A stretch of 64,000 nt of DNA from Deinococcus rubellus (GTDB lineage: Bacteria; Deinococcota; Deinococci; Deinococcales; Deinococcaceae): contig NZ_CP104213.1 in the NCBI RefSeq assembly GCF_025244745.1, positions 1,638,001 through 1,702,000 on the forward strand, given 5' to 3'. This document shows positions 1 to 9,122 of the stretch, piece after piece. Below the pieces are notes generated by a model. That model was not told the DNA's origin and searched no databases. It saw nothing but the letters and a program-made list of their open reading frames with translations. The stretch's first letter is position 1. Every line of letters begins with the position of its first letter. Both the position numbers and the translations under genes were made by a program.

Positions 1-932
1 ATCAGCCAGGTCGGCAGGTTCAGTGGCAGGGGCGCGGTCTGCCGCCCGGCTCCGCCACCCGCCGGGGTCACCTGCCTCGCCGCCGGTTCGACGATGCGCC
101 CCACCACCCGGTAGAGCGGCTGCGGCTGAAGGAGAAGACCCAGAACGAAGAGTCCTGCCGCTGCCAGCAGTCCCACAATGGGCAGCAGTGCCCACCACTT
201 CAGCGGCTGGCCTTTGATTGGCCGCATCCGCCACAGCACCGCCAGGCACAACAGTGCCATACCCAGCAGCGGCAGGCTGGAGGCGTCGAGCAAGGCTTGC
301 AGGCTGCGGTCCGGGGCGAGCCGGGGCGCGGCCCTGGGCTTGCCGACCTGATTTTGGGCGGGTGGACGCACCGACGCTGGCGCGTCGGGCACCCGCTGGA
401 CGACGTCAATCGGGGTGCGGTCCAGGTGGGGCAGGGCAGGCCGGGGCAGCAGGGCAAAAGTCAGCAGCGCCACTGCGGCGGTCAGCAGCATGGGCCAGCC
501 CAGACCTGGCCTGCCCTGCGGTTTCAGCCCCGACTCCGCCTGACGGTCCGGGCCGCCCAGTCCCAGCGCGCCGAGCAGCAGCCCCAGGACGCCCAGCCAG
601 GTGGGGCCGAGCAGCAGCAGGGCCGCCGGGATCGCCAGCGCCCAGCGCTGCCCCTGCTGCGCGCCGCCGATGCCTGCTGCCAGCAGCAGCGAGAGAGGTC
701 CGGTCACCACGAAGGTCAGGGCCGCGCTTTTCAGATCGGGCCAGTGTGTCAGTGTCCCCAGCAGGGCCAGCAGCAGCAGGCTGACGAACAAAGACCCCGG
801 CGGCAGGGCGGCGCGCTCCCGGCGACTGACGGTGAAGGCCACTGCTCCACTCTGGAGCAGGCACAGCCACCAGGGCTGCCAGCCCAGCGCCGTCCAGGGC
901 AGGCAGGCAAGCAGCAGCGGGCGCGTCAGCAT
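1..932 (-). CDS. Polytopic membrane protein, cut by the left edge
   Basis: An open reading frame of 310 codons runs from an ATG at 932 to the window edge without a stop. I do not recognise the family. The translation is very hydrophobic, with about seven likely membrane segments (roughly residues 4-30, 48-62, 70-90, 97-127, 147-161, 220-233 and 242-268). A proline-, arginine- and alanine-rich hydrophilic loop lies near residues 165-215, and a second hydrophilic stretch follows the last segment. An in-frame stop at 966-968 limits upstream extension, and the only in-frame start before the membrane segments is this ATG. There is no clear Shine-Dalgarno. Codon use matches the neighbouring genes. 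The C-terminus lies outside the window, so function cannot be judged. Confidence 0.72.
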   Translation of the reverse strand, partial: MLTRPLLLACLPWTALGWQPWWLCLLQSGAVAFTVSRRERAALPPGSLFVSLLLLALLGTLTHWPDLKSAALTFVVTGPLSLLLAAGIGGAQQGQRWALAIPAALLLLGPTWLGVLGLLLGALGLGGPDRQAESGLKPQGRPGLGWPMLLTAAVALLTFALLPRPALPHLDRTPIDVVQRVPDAPASVRPPAQNQVGKPRAAPRLAPDRSLQALLDASSLPLLGMALLCLAVLWRMRPIKGQPLKWWALLPIVGLLAAAGLFVLGLLLQPQPLYRVVGRIVEPAARQVTPAGGGAGRQTAPLPLNLPTWL

Positions 933-1010
933 GTCAGCATCAAGGTCAGTATGCGGCGGGGCCTTTCAAAGTTGCCGGATGGCCGTGCCAACCAGCGCGG
1001 TGTCCACCGG

Positions 1011-1042
1011 AAAAGAGAGCGCCCGAGTTGCCCCGGACGCTC
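1011..1042 (-). terminator. Intrinsic terminator after the 58-aa gene
   Basis: Read on the minus strand, a 9-bp stem with one mismatch (arms 1034-1042 and 1017-1025) is followed by TCTTTT. It lies 27 bp downstream of the 58-residue gene and separates it from the membrane protein gene. Confidence 0.6.
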
Positions 1043-1068
1043 CTGCTCTGTGCTTGTCGAGGGGCAGC

Positions 1069-1245
1069 TCAGTCCTCGTCTTCTCTGCTCTCGCCCATGT
1101 TGCTGCTGGGCGGGTCGGAGGTGATCATGCTGCCGATCTCCTCGACGTCGTGGGCGTCCAGGCCCTTTTTCTGGGCATGCTCGGGCGCTTCGGGCAGGTC
1201 TTGCGGTTTGGGTGCGTCGGAATTGATACCGTGGTTATCGGTCAT
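1069..1245 (-). CDS. Small acidic hydrophilic protein, 58 aa
   Basis: The ATG at 1245 is preceded by a perfect AGGAGG seven to eight bases upstream, and the frame ends at TGA 1069-1071. The product is 58 residues, strongly acidic and hydrophilic, begins MTDNHGINSD, contains the stretch GLDAHDVEEIGSMITSD, and ends in an acidic run (SREDED). It has no signal peptide, membrane segment or cysteine and is probably partly disordered. It follows phoH on the same strand after 109 bp and has its own terminator at 1011-1042. A TAGGCT hexamer at 1269-1274 could be its -10 box. Function is unknown; the ribosome binding site and terminator are the main evidence that it is real. Confidence 0.7.
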   Translation of the reverse strand: MTDNHGINSDAPKPQDLPEAPEHAQKKGLDAHDVEEIGSMITSDPPSSNMGESREDED

Positions 1246-1354
1246 AAAAAGGCCCTCCTGTGGCGCTCAGCCTAGCGTCTGGGCGCTGAGTCTTCCCTTG
1301 ACCTGGCGTTTACGCAGGCCAGGTTGAGGCTTGGTTTGCGGCTCTGCCCCCGGC

Positions 1355-2386
<1,032 letters not shown>

Positions 2387-2697
2387 AATGGCTCCTGGCC
2401 GCCTGGGCGGCGAAACGGGCGTGAAGGGTGACGGGCAGCAGGGAGGCGGGTAGCGTCGCCAGATCCTGGCCTGAGAGGCTCAGGCGGCAAAAAGCCCCCC
2501 GGTACGCGGCGGGGGGAAGCGGACAGGATGGGCGTTTCTGATGCCTGTCATTTTCCGCTGCATCTGTCGGCGGGGCCGTGCCCTGGTCTACATTCTGCCT
2601 TTCCCTCACCGCGTCCCGCATTCTGACAGGAGGGTGAAGCAATGCCCTGTGCCGGGGAGCCTACGCCGGGCAGCCAAAGCCCGCTAGACTGAGAGCT
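2387..2697. other. Divergent intergenic region phoH/aroE
   Basis: About 310 bp with no convincing gene. It holds a C6/G6 hairpin (2495-2500 with 2511-2516) whose minus-strand copy is followed by CTTTTT at 2489-2494. This looks like a weak terminator about 100 bp before phoH on the minus strand, so a transcribed phoH leader or a small RNA is possible. The aroE -10 box is at the right end. Confidence 0.4.
2685..2690 (+). promoter_or_regulatory. -10 box TAGACT, leaderless aroE
   Basis: TAGACT lies exactly 7 nt before the GTG at 2698, the spacing expected for a leaderless transcript. Confidence 0.6.
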
Positions 2698-3552
2698 GTG
2701 ATGAGGGAGAAGGCCAAACCGGCAGGTCGTCCGGTGCAGGCATACCTATTCGCCGATCCGGTGTCTCATACTTTATCCCCGGTGATGCACAACGCGGCCT
2801 TTGCGGCTTGCGGCCTGGCAGGCGAATACAGCGCCCGCTGGGTCAGTGCTGCCGAACTGGGCCAGGCGCTCGCCTCGCTGCGCGTCGAGGGCGTGCTGGG
2901 CGCGAATCTCACCATTCCCCACAAGGAAACGGCAGTTGCCTATATGGACTCGCTCAGCGGCGCAGCGCGGACCATCGGGGCCATCAATACCGTCATCAAT
3001 GTGGGCGGTCAATTGCACGGCGATAACACCGACGCGCCAGGGCTGGCGGCGGCGTTGTCGGACGCGGGCGATGCAGGCGGCCCCGCCGTGGTGCTGGGCG
3101 CGGGCGGTGCGGCGCGGGCCGCTGTCTACGCCCTGCGGCTTCGGCAGCGGGAAGTGTTCGTGGTCAACCGCACCCCGGACCGGGCACGCTCACTCACGGC
3201 GGCGCTGGGTGGCCAGGCGCTGGACCGGGCTGCCGTCTCCTGGGAGCAGGTGTCGCTGATCGTCAACGCCTCCAGCGCAGGACTGAACGACCCGGATCAG
3301 ACGCCACTGCTGGACTTCGACTTCGCTGCCCTGCCGCCCTCTGCGCTCGTCTACGACATGGTCTACAAGCCCGCCGAGACCCGAATGATGCGCGAGGCCC
3401 GCGCCGCTGGCCTGCGCGCCGAGAATGGTCTGGGGATGCTGGCCCAGCAGGCACGGCTGGCCTTCATCGCCTGGACCGGCTGTGAAATCGGGATCAAGGT
3501 CTTTCTGGATGCCCTGCGCCTGCACGGGCTGGACCGGGGAGCGCCGCTGTGA
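2698..3552 (+). CDS. aroE: Shikimate dehydrogenase (NADP+)
   Basis: Reduces 3-dehydroshikimate to shikimate in the chorismate pathway. The N-terminal substrate domain has SHTLSPVMHNAAF (shikimate-binding serines) and NLTIPHKETA (catalytic Lys), and NTDAPG supplies the catalytic Asp. The C-terminal Rossmann domain has LGAGGAARA for NADP. Its 284 residues are typical. The start is GTG 2698 or the adjacent ATG 2701; the -10 hexamer 7 nt upstream favours GTG and a leaderless message. The stop overlaps the GTG of the following histidine kinase by four bases, so the two are translationally coupled, which is an odd pairing of functions. Confidence 0.95.
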   Translation: MMREKAKPAGRPVQAYLFADPVSHTLSPVMHNAAFAACGLAGEYSARWVSAAELGQALASLRVEGVLGANLTIPHKETAVAYMDSLSGAARTIGAINTVINVGGQLHGDNTDAPGLAAALSDAGDAGGPAVVLGAGGAARAAVYALRLRQREVFVVNRTPDRARSLTAALGGQALDRAAVSWEQVSLIVNASSAGLNDPDQTPLLDFDFAALPPSALVYDMVYKPAETRMMREARAAGLRAENGLGMLAQQARLAFIAWTGCEIGIKVFLDALRLHGLDRGAPL

Positions 3553-6500
3553 GCGTTGCCCGGCTGCCCCGACCTCGCCTGGCCCTGCGGATCACGCCGC
3601 TGGTGGTGCTGCTGCTGGCGCTGCTGCTCTCGGCGGTTCTGGCGGCGCTGGTGGGCTATTTTGTGGCCGAGCAGCAGCGCGCCCGCTTTCAGCGCGAGGT
3701 GGCGACCTTCGACGCCAGCCTGATGCGGCGGCTCGACAGCTACGTCAACGTGATGATCTCCACGCGGGCGCTGTGGAGCACTGGGGCCGACATCGACCGG
3801 GCCACCTTCGGGCGCTATGTCCAGGATCTCAATCTGCCGCAGCGGTTGCCCGGCGCACGCCTCCTGGGCTTTGCCCGCTGGGTGCCGCCCACCCTGCTGA
3901 GCATCTACACCCAGGACCAGCGCCGCAGCTTACCGACCTTCACGGTGTATCCGGCTACTGCGGGCAATCACGTGCCGGTGACTTTTTCCGAGCCGCCCGG
4001 CAGCAACACGCCCGCCGTGCTGGGTTACGACATGTACAGTGAGCCGCTGCGCCGGGCCGCCATCGATGAGGCCCGCCGCCTCAACCAGCCGGTGGCCACC
4101 GCGCCGCTGCAACTCGTCGACGATCTGGGGGCGGCTCAGCCCGCCGTGATCCTGTACCTGCCGGTGGCGCGCGGCGGAGCGCTGTACGGCTTCGTTTACG
4201 TGCCGGTGCGCCTCAGCGATCTGGTGAGCAGTCTGCGCGGCGAACAGCGCCGGGCCGCCAACCTCAACCTCGAACTCCAGATCACTGACGGCCCGTCGCT
4301 GCTCTACGGCGGCGTCACTCCGGGCGCAGCTTTCGAGGATACCTCGCGCATCGAGGTGGCGGGGCGCACCTGGACCGTGACCCACGCCGCTTTGGCCAGT
4401 TTCGGGCGCGACTGGGCTGCCGCTGCGCCCTGGCTGGTGCTGCTGGCGGGCGCGCTGGTCGGCAGCCTCGCCGCCCTGCTGTTTCAGGCCCAGGTCCGCG
4501 CCCGGCTGCGCGCCGAGGACATCAGCCGCTCGCTGGCCCTGTCGCGCTCCAGCTTGGAGCGGGCGCGGGCCGAGTTCGAGGCGATCTTCCGCTCGATGCA
4601 CGACACCGCCGTCTTTACCGACACCAACAATCTGGTGCTCTACGCCAACGACGCGCTGGAGCATCAGTTCGGCTACGCGCCGCACGATCTGCGCGGCCAG
4701 AGCATCGCCGCCCTGCATGCCGATGGGCGCATTGACCGCAGCACGTCCCTGGAGCGCGTCACCACCGTCTACCGCCGCCGCAACGGGCAGCGCTTCTACG
4801 GCGAGATGCAGCGCAGCGCCGTCAGAAACGAGCGCGGCGAGGTCATCGGACAGCTCGAGGTCATCCACGATATCAGCGAGCGCATCGACGCCGAGCGCGC
4901 CCTCAAGGCCGGGGAGCGGCGCTACCAGGGCGTGCTGGAAGCCGTGCCGTATCCGCTGTGGGTCACCAGCAACGGCGACGAGGTGGCCTACCGCAACGTC
5001 AAGTACCAGCAGATGTTCGGCGAGGCGATGATCCGCGACGTGCTGCACCCGGAAGACCGCGCGGCCCTGGAGCGTGCCTGGCAAGCGTCGAGCCGCAGTG
5101 CTCAGACGATGGTATTGGAGCTGAGACTACAGGTGGAGACTGCCTACCGCTACTTCGTGCTGGTGGGCGCACCGATTCTGGATGCGGGTGGACAGGTCAG
5201 CGAGTGGGTTTTCTCGGTCAGTGACGTGCATGACCGCCTGCAAGCCGAGCGGTTGGCCCTGCACAACGAGGAGCGCTACCGGGGCGTGCTGGAAGGCATG
5301 CCGCAGGTGGTGTGGCTGACCGACGCGCAGGGCCAGCCGACCTACTTCAACCGCCGCTGGCACGATTATGTGGGCGGGGAGCGTGCCGGGGGCCGTTTTC
5401 TGGACGCTGTGCACCCGGACGACCGCCCGGAGTTCAGTCGCCGCTGGGCGCAGGCGCTGGGCAGCCACGACCCGTTCGAATTCGAGCATCGCCTGCTTGG
5501 CGCAGGCGGCACCTACCACACCTTCGTGACCCGCAGCGTCGCCATTCACGGCGGGCAGGGGCAGCTGCTCGAATGGGTCGGCACCAGCACCGACATCGAC
5601 GATCAGGTGTATGCCGAGTGGAGTTCGCGGCTCATCGCGGCCATCAGCGGGCAGCTCATCGGCGGCGAGGGGTTGATGCCCGACAGCGGCGTGCCGGGCC
5701 TGCGCGCCGCCCTGAGTCTGATGAATGAGCGCTTCACGTCGCTCTCGGCGCTGTGGATCAAGTACGCCTCGGGCCATCTGGCCTCGCCGATCAGCCAGGT
5801 GCGCGGGCATGTGCGAGAGGTGCTGCTGCTCTCGCACCCTGACGTGGTCGCGGGCGCGCAGCAGGCACTGACCAGCACCGATCCGGTGGTCGTCGAGGGA
5901 GAAGCGCTGCTCGAAAGTAACCTCTCGGGCCTGCTGCTGATTCCGCTGGGCGGCAAGCGGCTTCAGGGCGGTGACGAGGCCATGCTGCTGGCGCTGGGTT
6001 TCCGGCAAAAGGTCCGTGACCGCGACCTGGAACTGGCCCAGGAACTCGCCAGCCGCCTGAGCGTGGCCCTGGAAAGTGCCCAGCTCTCGCGGCGGGTGCG
6101 CGAGGCCCAGGAAGAACTGCGCGAACTCAACGCCTCCCTGGAAGAGCGGGTGACCCAGCGCACCACCGAACTCGAGGAAGCCAACCGCGAACTCGAAGCC
6201 TTCAGTTACAGTGTCTCGCACGATCTCCGCACGCCGCTGCGCCACATCGTCGGGTTTACCGACCTGCTCCAGAAAGACACGGGCAGCAGCCTTGGCCCGC
6301 GTGGGCAGCGCTACATGGGCATCATCGGTGATGCGGCCTCCAGAATGGGCCAGCTCATTGACGACCTGCTCGAATTCTCGCGGATGGGCCGTCAGGAAAT
6401 GCGCCAGAGTCGGGTCTCGCTCACCGATCTGGTGGCTGAGGTCATCGCCGAACTCCAACTCAGTTCGCCGGGCCGGGAAGCGCAGTGGGACGTAGGCGAG

Positions 6501-6929
6501 CTGCCGCAGGTGCGCGGCGACGCTTCGCTGCTCAGGCAGGTGCTGCTCAATCTGCTCGGCAACGCCGTGAAGTACAGCGCCAGGGCCGAGCAGCCCACCG
6601 TGCGCCTGCGCGCCAGCCAGACCGACACCCAGATGGTTCTGGAAGTCCGCGACAACGGGGTGGGCTTCGATCCGCGTTACGCTGACAAGCTGTTCGGGGT
6701 CTTTCAGCGCCTGCACCGCGCCGACGAGTTCGAGGGCAGCGGCATCGGGCTGGCCAACGTCCGGCGCATCGTGCTGCGTCACGGCGGCAGCGTCTGGGCC
6801 GAGAGTCAACTGGGCGAGGGCGCGACTTTTTACGTGGCCCTGCCGCATCTGGTCGAAGATTCTGCAGCGGCCCCACTGACCGAGAACATGCCGGTGGCGT
6901 CTGGAACGGGCAGTGAGGTGGGAGATTAA
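3549..6929 (+). CDS. CHASE/multi-PAS sensor histidine kinase
   Basis: A membrane sensor kinase of 1126 residues. Order: N-terminal membrane segment (about 12-40); extracytoplasmic CHASE-like domain (about 45-250); second membrane segment (about 295-318); PAS at about 340-450; two further PAS/PAC units to about 690; a GAF-like region (about 695-860); coiled coil; HisKA with FSYSVSHDLRTPLRHIVGF (phospho-His); HATPase_c with DNGVGFDPRYADKLFGVFQR and GSGIGLANVRRIV. The kinase core resembles phytochrome-type kinases, but no GAF chromophore signature is evident. The GTG start overlaps the aroE stop. No response regulator gene is nearby, so it is an orphan here. The CHASE ligand cannot be predicted. 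Confidence 0.93.
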   Translation: MSVARLPRPRLALRITPLVVLLLALLLSAVLAALVGYFVAEQQRARFQREVATFDASLMRRLDSYVNVMISTRALWSTGADIDRATFGRYVQDLNLPQRLPGARLLGFARWVPPTLLSIYTQDQRRSLPTFTVYPATAGNHVPVTFSEPPGSNTPAVLGYDMYSEPLRRAAIDEARRLNQPVATAPLQLVDDLGAAQPAVILYLPVARGGALYGFVYVPVRLSDLVSSLRGEQRRAANLNLELQITDGPSLLYGGVTPGAAFEDTSRIEVAGRTWTVTHAALASFGRDWAAAAPWLVLLAGALVGSLAALLFQAQVRARLRAEDISRSLALSRSSLERARAEFEAIFRSMHDTAVFTDTNNLVLYANDALEHQFGYAPHDLRGQSIAALHADGRIDRSTSLERVTTVYRRRNGQRFYGEMQRSAVRNERGEVIGQLEVIHDISERIDAERALKAGERRYQGVLEAVPYPLWVTSNGDEVAYRNVKYQQMFGEAMIRDVLHPEDRAALERAWQASSRSAQTMVLELRLQVETAYRYFVLVGAPILDAGGQVSEWVFSVSDVHDRLQAERLALHNEERYRGVLEGMPQVVWLTDAQGQPTYFNRRWHDYVGGERAGGRFLDAVHPDDRPEFSRRWAQALGSHDPFEFEHRLLGAGGTYHTFVTRSVAIHGGQGQLLEWVGTSTDIDDQVYAEWSSRLIAAISGQLIGGEGLMPDSGVPGLRAALSLMNERFTSLSALWIKYASGHLASPISQVRGHVREVLLLSHPDVVAGAQQALTSTDPVVVEGEALLESNLSGLLLIPLGGKRLQGGDEAMLLALGFRQKVRDRDLELAQELASRLSVALESAQLSRRVREAQEELRELNASLEERVTQRTTELEEANRELEAFSYSVSHDLRTPLRHIVGFTDLLQKDTGSSLGPRGQRYMGIIGDAASRMGQLIDDLLEFSRMGRQEMRQSRVSLTDLVAEVIAELQLSSPGREAQWDVGELPQVRGDASLLRQVLLNLLGNAVKYSARAEQPTVRLRASQTDTQMVLEVRDNGVGFDPRYADKLFGVFQRLHRADEFEGSGIGLANVRRIVLRHGGSVWAESQLGEGATFYVALPHLVEDSAAAPLTENMPVASGTGSEVGD

Positions 6930-7096
6930 AGACTGAATGGCGTGCGATTGGGACTCAGCAGTGTGTCCCTTGGGTCAGTTCAGTGTGCATTCGCTGCGCT
7001 CTCCCACTTGTCATGGACGGACGTCATTGCCCAACCTTGGCCTCTCCCGCGACTCGTTCCCCTGAAGACGGAGGGCGCTAGAAGCCACAACACGCT

Positions 7097-8515
7097 CTAA
7101 GGGTGCAGAAAGTGCTGCGCTGCCTGCTGATCGCCTTGCCCGGCTGCCTGCGCCACCAGCGGGTCGGGGTCGCGGCTGAGCTGGTCGCGCAGGCCTCTAT
7201 CCAGCCCGGCGCGCGAGGCCACGCTCAGGCGCACGCCTGCGTCGGGGTCGGCAGCCAGGCGGGCGAGCTGCTCCGGCGTAAGGGCCGGGTGCAGGGCGGC
7301 GGCGCGGCGCACCCCGGCGTTGGTGTCCGAGCACAGCCGAGTCAGCACGTTCCCTGCGGCCTGCTGACTCAGGGCGGTGGCCCGGCGCACCTCGGCGTTG
7401 GCATCCTCGGTGAGCTGTAAGAGCCGGACCTCGCCCAGATCGGGGCGCACCGCCAGCACCGTCCGCACGGCAGCGTCCTCGTCGGTCATCAGCACGTCCA
7501 GGGCCGCTTCGGGCAGGTTCAGGGCGCTGGCGACATGCAGCCGGATGTCCTGTTCGGGTGCGTGGGCCAGCCGGATCACGGCGTCGTCGGGCAGATCGTC
7601 GCGTTCCAGCAGTGCCCGGCGCACCGGCTCGGCCTCGTCGTGCGCGAGACGCAGCAGGGTTTCCGGCCCCAGGTTGGGGCGGTGGGCCAGGGCGGCGCGC
7701 ACCTCCGGCTCGGGGTCCTGCTCAGCGCGGCGCAGCCAGCTTTCCGGCACCGCCCAGGCTTGCAGGGTGGCGGCCCGCACGCCGATATCGTCACTGTCCA
7801 TCAGTTGTTCGCGCAGCGCGGGCGGCAAGTCGAGGCGGCGGGCCAGCACCGAGAGCACGTCGGAGTCGGTATCGCTTGCCAGGCGCGCGATCAGGGCCAG
7901 CGGCAGATCAAGGCGGCGGGCCACGTGCGCCCGGACCATGCTGTGCGAATCGTGCACCAGCCCGCTGAGCAGTCCTTCCGGCACGTCGTCTCGCAGCGCC
8001 ACTGCCTTGCGGACATCGTAGTCGTCGTCGCTGGCGAGCTTGCCGAGCAGATCGGGTGGCAGGTCCGGGCGCAGGGCGGCCGCCTCGCGCACCTGCCACA
8101 GCCCGCTCTCCGCGAGCATCCTGACACGCGCTTCGCTGAGCTGCGGCCTGCGCGCCACCGCCAGCACCGCGTTCACACTCTCGTGCCGCAGGGCCGCGTC
8201 CAGCACCCAGTCTGGCGCGTCAGGCAGGGCCGCCAGCGCCGCCACGCCCACATCGGGAAACTCCGAGAGCAGGTGCGGGCGGGCCAGCCGCAGCAGGGTC
8301 AGGGCCGGATTGTGCAAGACCTTGGCGGCGAAGCGCTCCGCGAGCAGCCCCAGCAGGTGCGGCGGCGTGTTGGGGTGGGCGGCCACGGCGGCACGCACCC
8401 GCGTGTCCGGGTGGGCCGCCAGGGTCGCCAGCTCTCCGGCAGGCGCACGCGGATTGCTCGCCGCGTCCAGGGCAGCCTCCAGGCTGGGCAGGCGGTGGGC
8501 GGGTTCGGCGGTCAT
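7097..8515 (-). CDS. Leucine-rich-variant / HEAT-like repeat protein
   Basis: A 472-residue protein made almost wholly of tandem ~24-residue helical repeats of the type LxxLAxDxDxxVRxAVAxRxDLPxxL. This is the pattern of leucine-rich repeat variant (LRV) or HEAT-like proteins, which act as binding scaffolds. There is no enzymatic motif, signal peptide or cysteine cluster; the LRV families' N-terminal Fe-S module seems absent. I chose ATG 8515 over the ATG nine bases upstream because TAGAAT (8523-8528) lies 7 nt before it and overlaps the upstream ATG, so the message is probably leaderless. It is divergent from the HAD phosphatase gene and about 600 bp from the MoxR/VWA pair. Binding partner unknown. 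Confidence 0.85.
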   Translation of the reverse strand: MTAEPAHRLPSLEAALDAASNPRAPAGELATLAAHPDTRVRAAVAAHPNTPPHLLGLLAERFAAKVLHNPALTLLRLARPHLLSEFPDVGVAALAALPDAPDWVLDAALRHESVNAVLAVARRPQLSEARVRMLAESGLWQVREAAALRPDLPPDLLGKLASDDDYDVRKAVALRDDVPEGLLSGLVHDSHSMVRAHVARRLDLPLALIARLASDTDSDVLSVLARRLDLPPALREQLMDSDDIGVRAATLQAWAVPESWLRRAEQDPEPEVRAALAHRPNLGPETLLRLAHDEAEPVRRALLERDDLPDDAVIRLAHAPEQDIRLHVASALNLPEAALDVLMTDEDAAVRTVLAVRPDLGEVRLLQLTEDANAEVRRATALSQQAAGNVLTRLCSDTNAGVRRAAALHPALTPEQLARLAADPDAGVRLSVASRAGLDRGLRDQLSRDPDPLVAQAAGQGDQQAAQHFLHP

Positions 8516-8522
8516 GCCGGGC

Positions 8523-8528
8523 ATTCTA
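8523..8528 (-). promoter_or_regulatory. -10 box TAGAAT, leaderless repeat-protein gene
   Basis: Minus-strand TAGAAT ends 7 nt before ATG 8515. It faces a TAGACT for the divergent HAD gene at 8559-8564. Confidence 0.6.
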
Positions 8529-8558
8529 GAGCAGCGCAGGGAAAGGGAGCGAAGCGGC

Positions 8559-8564
8559 TAGACT
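8559..8564 (+). promoter_or_regulatory. -10 box TAGACT for HAD phosphatase gene
   Basis: TAGACT lies 9 nt before the TTG at 8574, implying a leader of only about two bases or none. Confidence 0.5.
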
Positions 8565-8573
8565 GCCCGAACC

Positions 8574-9122
8574 TTGAGCCTGCCCGCGCCTGTCCGACCC
8601 CTGCTGGTCCTTGACCTCGATGAAACGCTGTGGCACGGCGTCCGGGTGCCGGGCGGCCTGAAACTGAGCCTGCGCCCGCATCTGGCCGAATTTCTGACGG
8701 CGGTGTCTACGGCCTACGATCTGGCCATCTGGACGGCGGCCACTGAGGACTGGATGCTCGAAGGGCTGGCTGGAGTTCAGGCGGCCACCGGCTTCGACCT
8801 CCGTGAGCGCGCCTTCTTTCTGTGGCACCGGGAGCGCTGCACCTTTCGGCGCGACGCCGAGGGTCAGTTCGCCTTCTTCAAGCCTGCCCGCAAGTTCAAG
8901 GCCCGCTGGATTCGCGGGCGCTATCCACCTGAGCGGATTCTGGTGGTCGATGACCGGGCCGAGAACTACGCCTGCAGCTACGGTCATCTGGTGCGGGTCA
9001 GTGAGTGGTGCGGCGAGGAAGGCGATGACGAGTTGCAGCGGCTCGCGCCGTACCTGCTGTCCATCGCTGCTGAACCCAATCTGCGGACGCTGGAAAAGCG
9101 TGGCTGGCGCTTGAAGGGGTGA
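8574..9122 (+). CDS. HAD-family phosphatase, FCP1/NIF-like
   Basis: A 182-residue HAD-superfamily phosphatase of the NLI-interacting-factor/FCP1 type. The nucleophile motif LLVLDLDETLWHG carries the D-x-D-x-T signature near residue 15, followed by LAIWTAA (motif II) and ILVVDDRAENYA (motif IV acidic pair). These enzymes remove phosphate from proteins or small molecules; the substrate is unknown. The start is TTG 8574, because no ATG precedes the nucleophile motif and a TAGACT -10 box sits just upstream. The gene ends immediately before the convergent VWA/metallopeptidase gene. Confidence 0.85.
   Translation: MSLPAPVRPLLVLDLDETLWHGVRVPGGLKLSLRPHLAEFLTAVSTAYDLAIWTAATEDWMLEGLAGVQAATGFDLRERAFFLWHRERCTFRRDAEGQFAFFKPARKFKARWIRGRYPPERILVVDDRAENYACSYGHLVRVSEWCGEEGDDELQRLAPYLLSIAAEPNLRTLEKRGWRLKG

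Noticed and set aside
297..1124. 275-codon plus-strand frame over the left-edge membrane gene
   Set aside because: Q-, R- and G-rich translation of the opposite strand of a membrane gene; the minus-strand frame has sensible membrane segments.
5127..6848. 573-codon open frame antisense to the CHASE/PAS kinase
   Set aside because: A shadow of GC-rich codon bias; no start signal, composition rich in H, R, Q and A, and the sense gene is certain.
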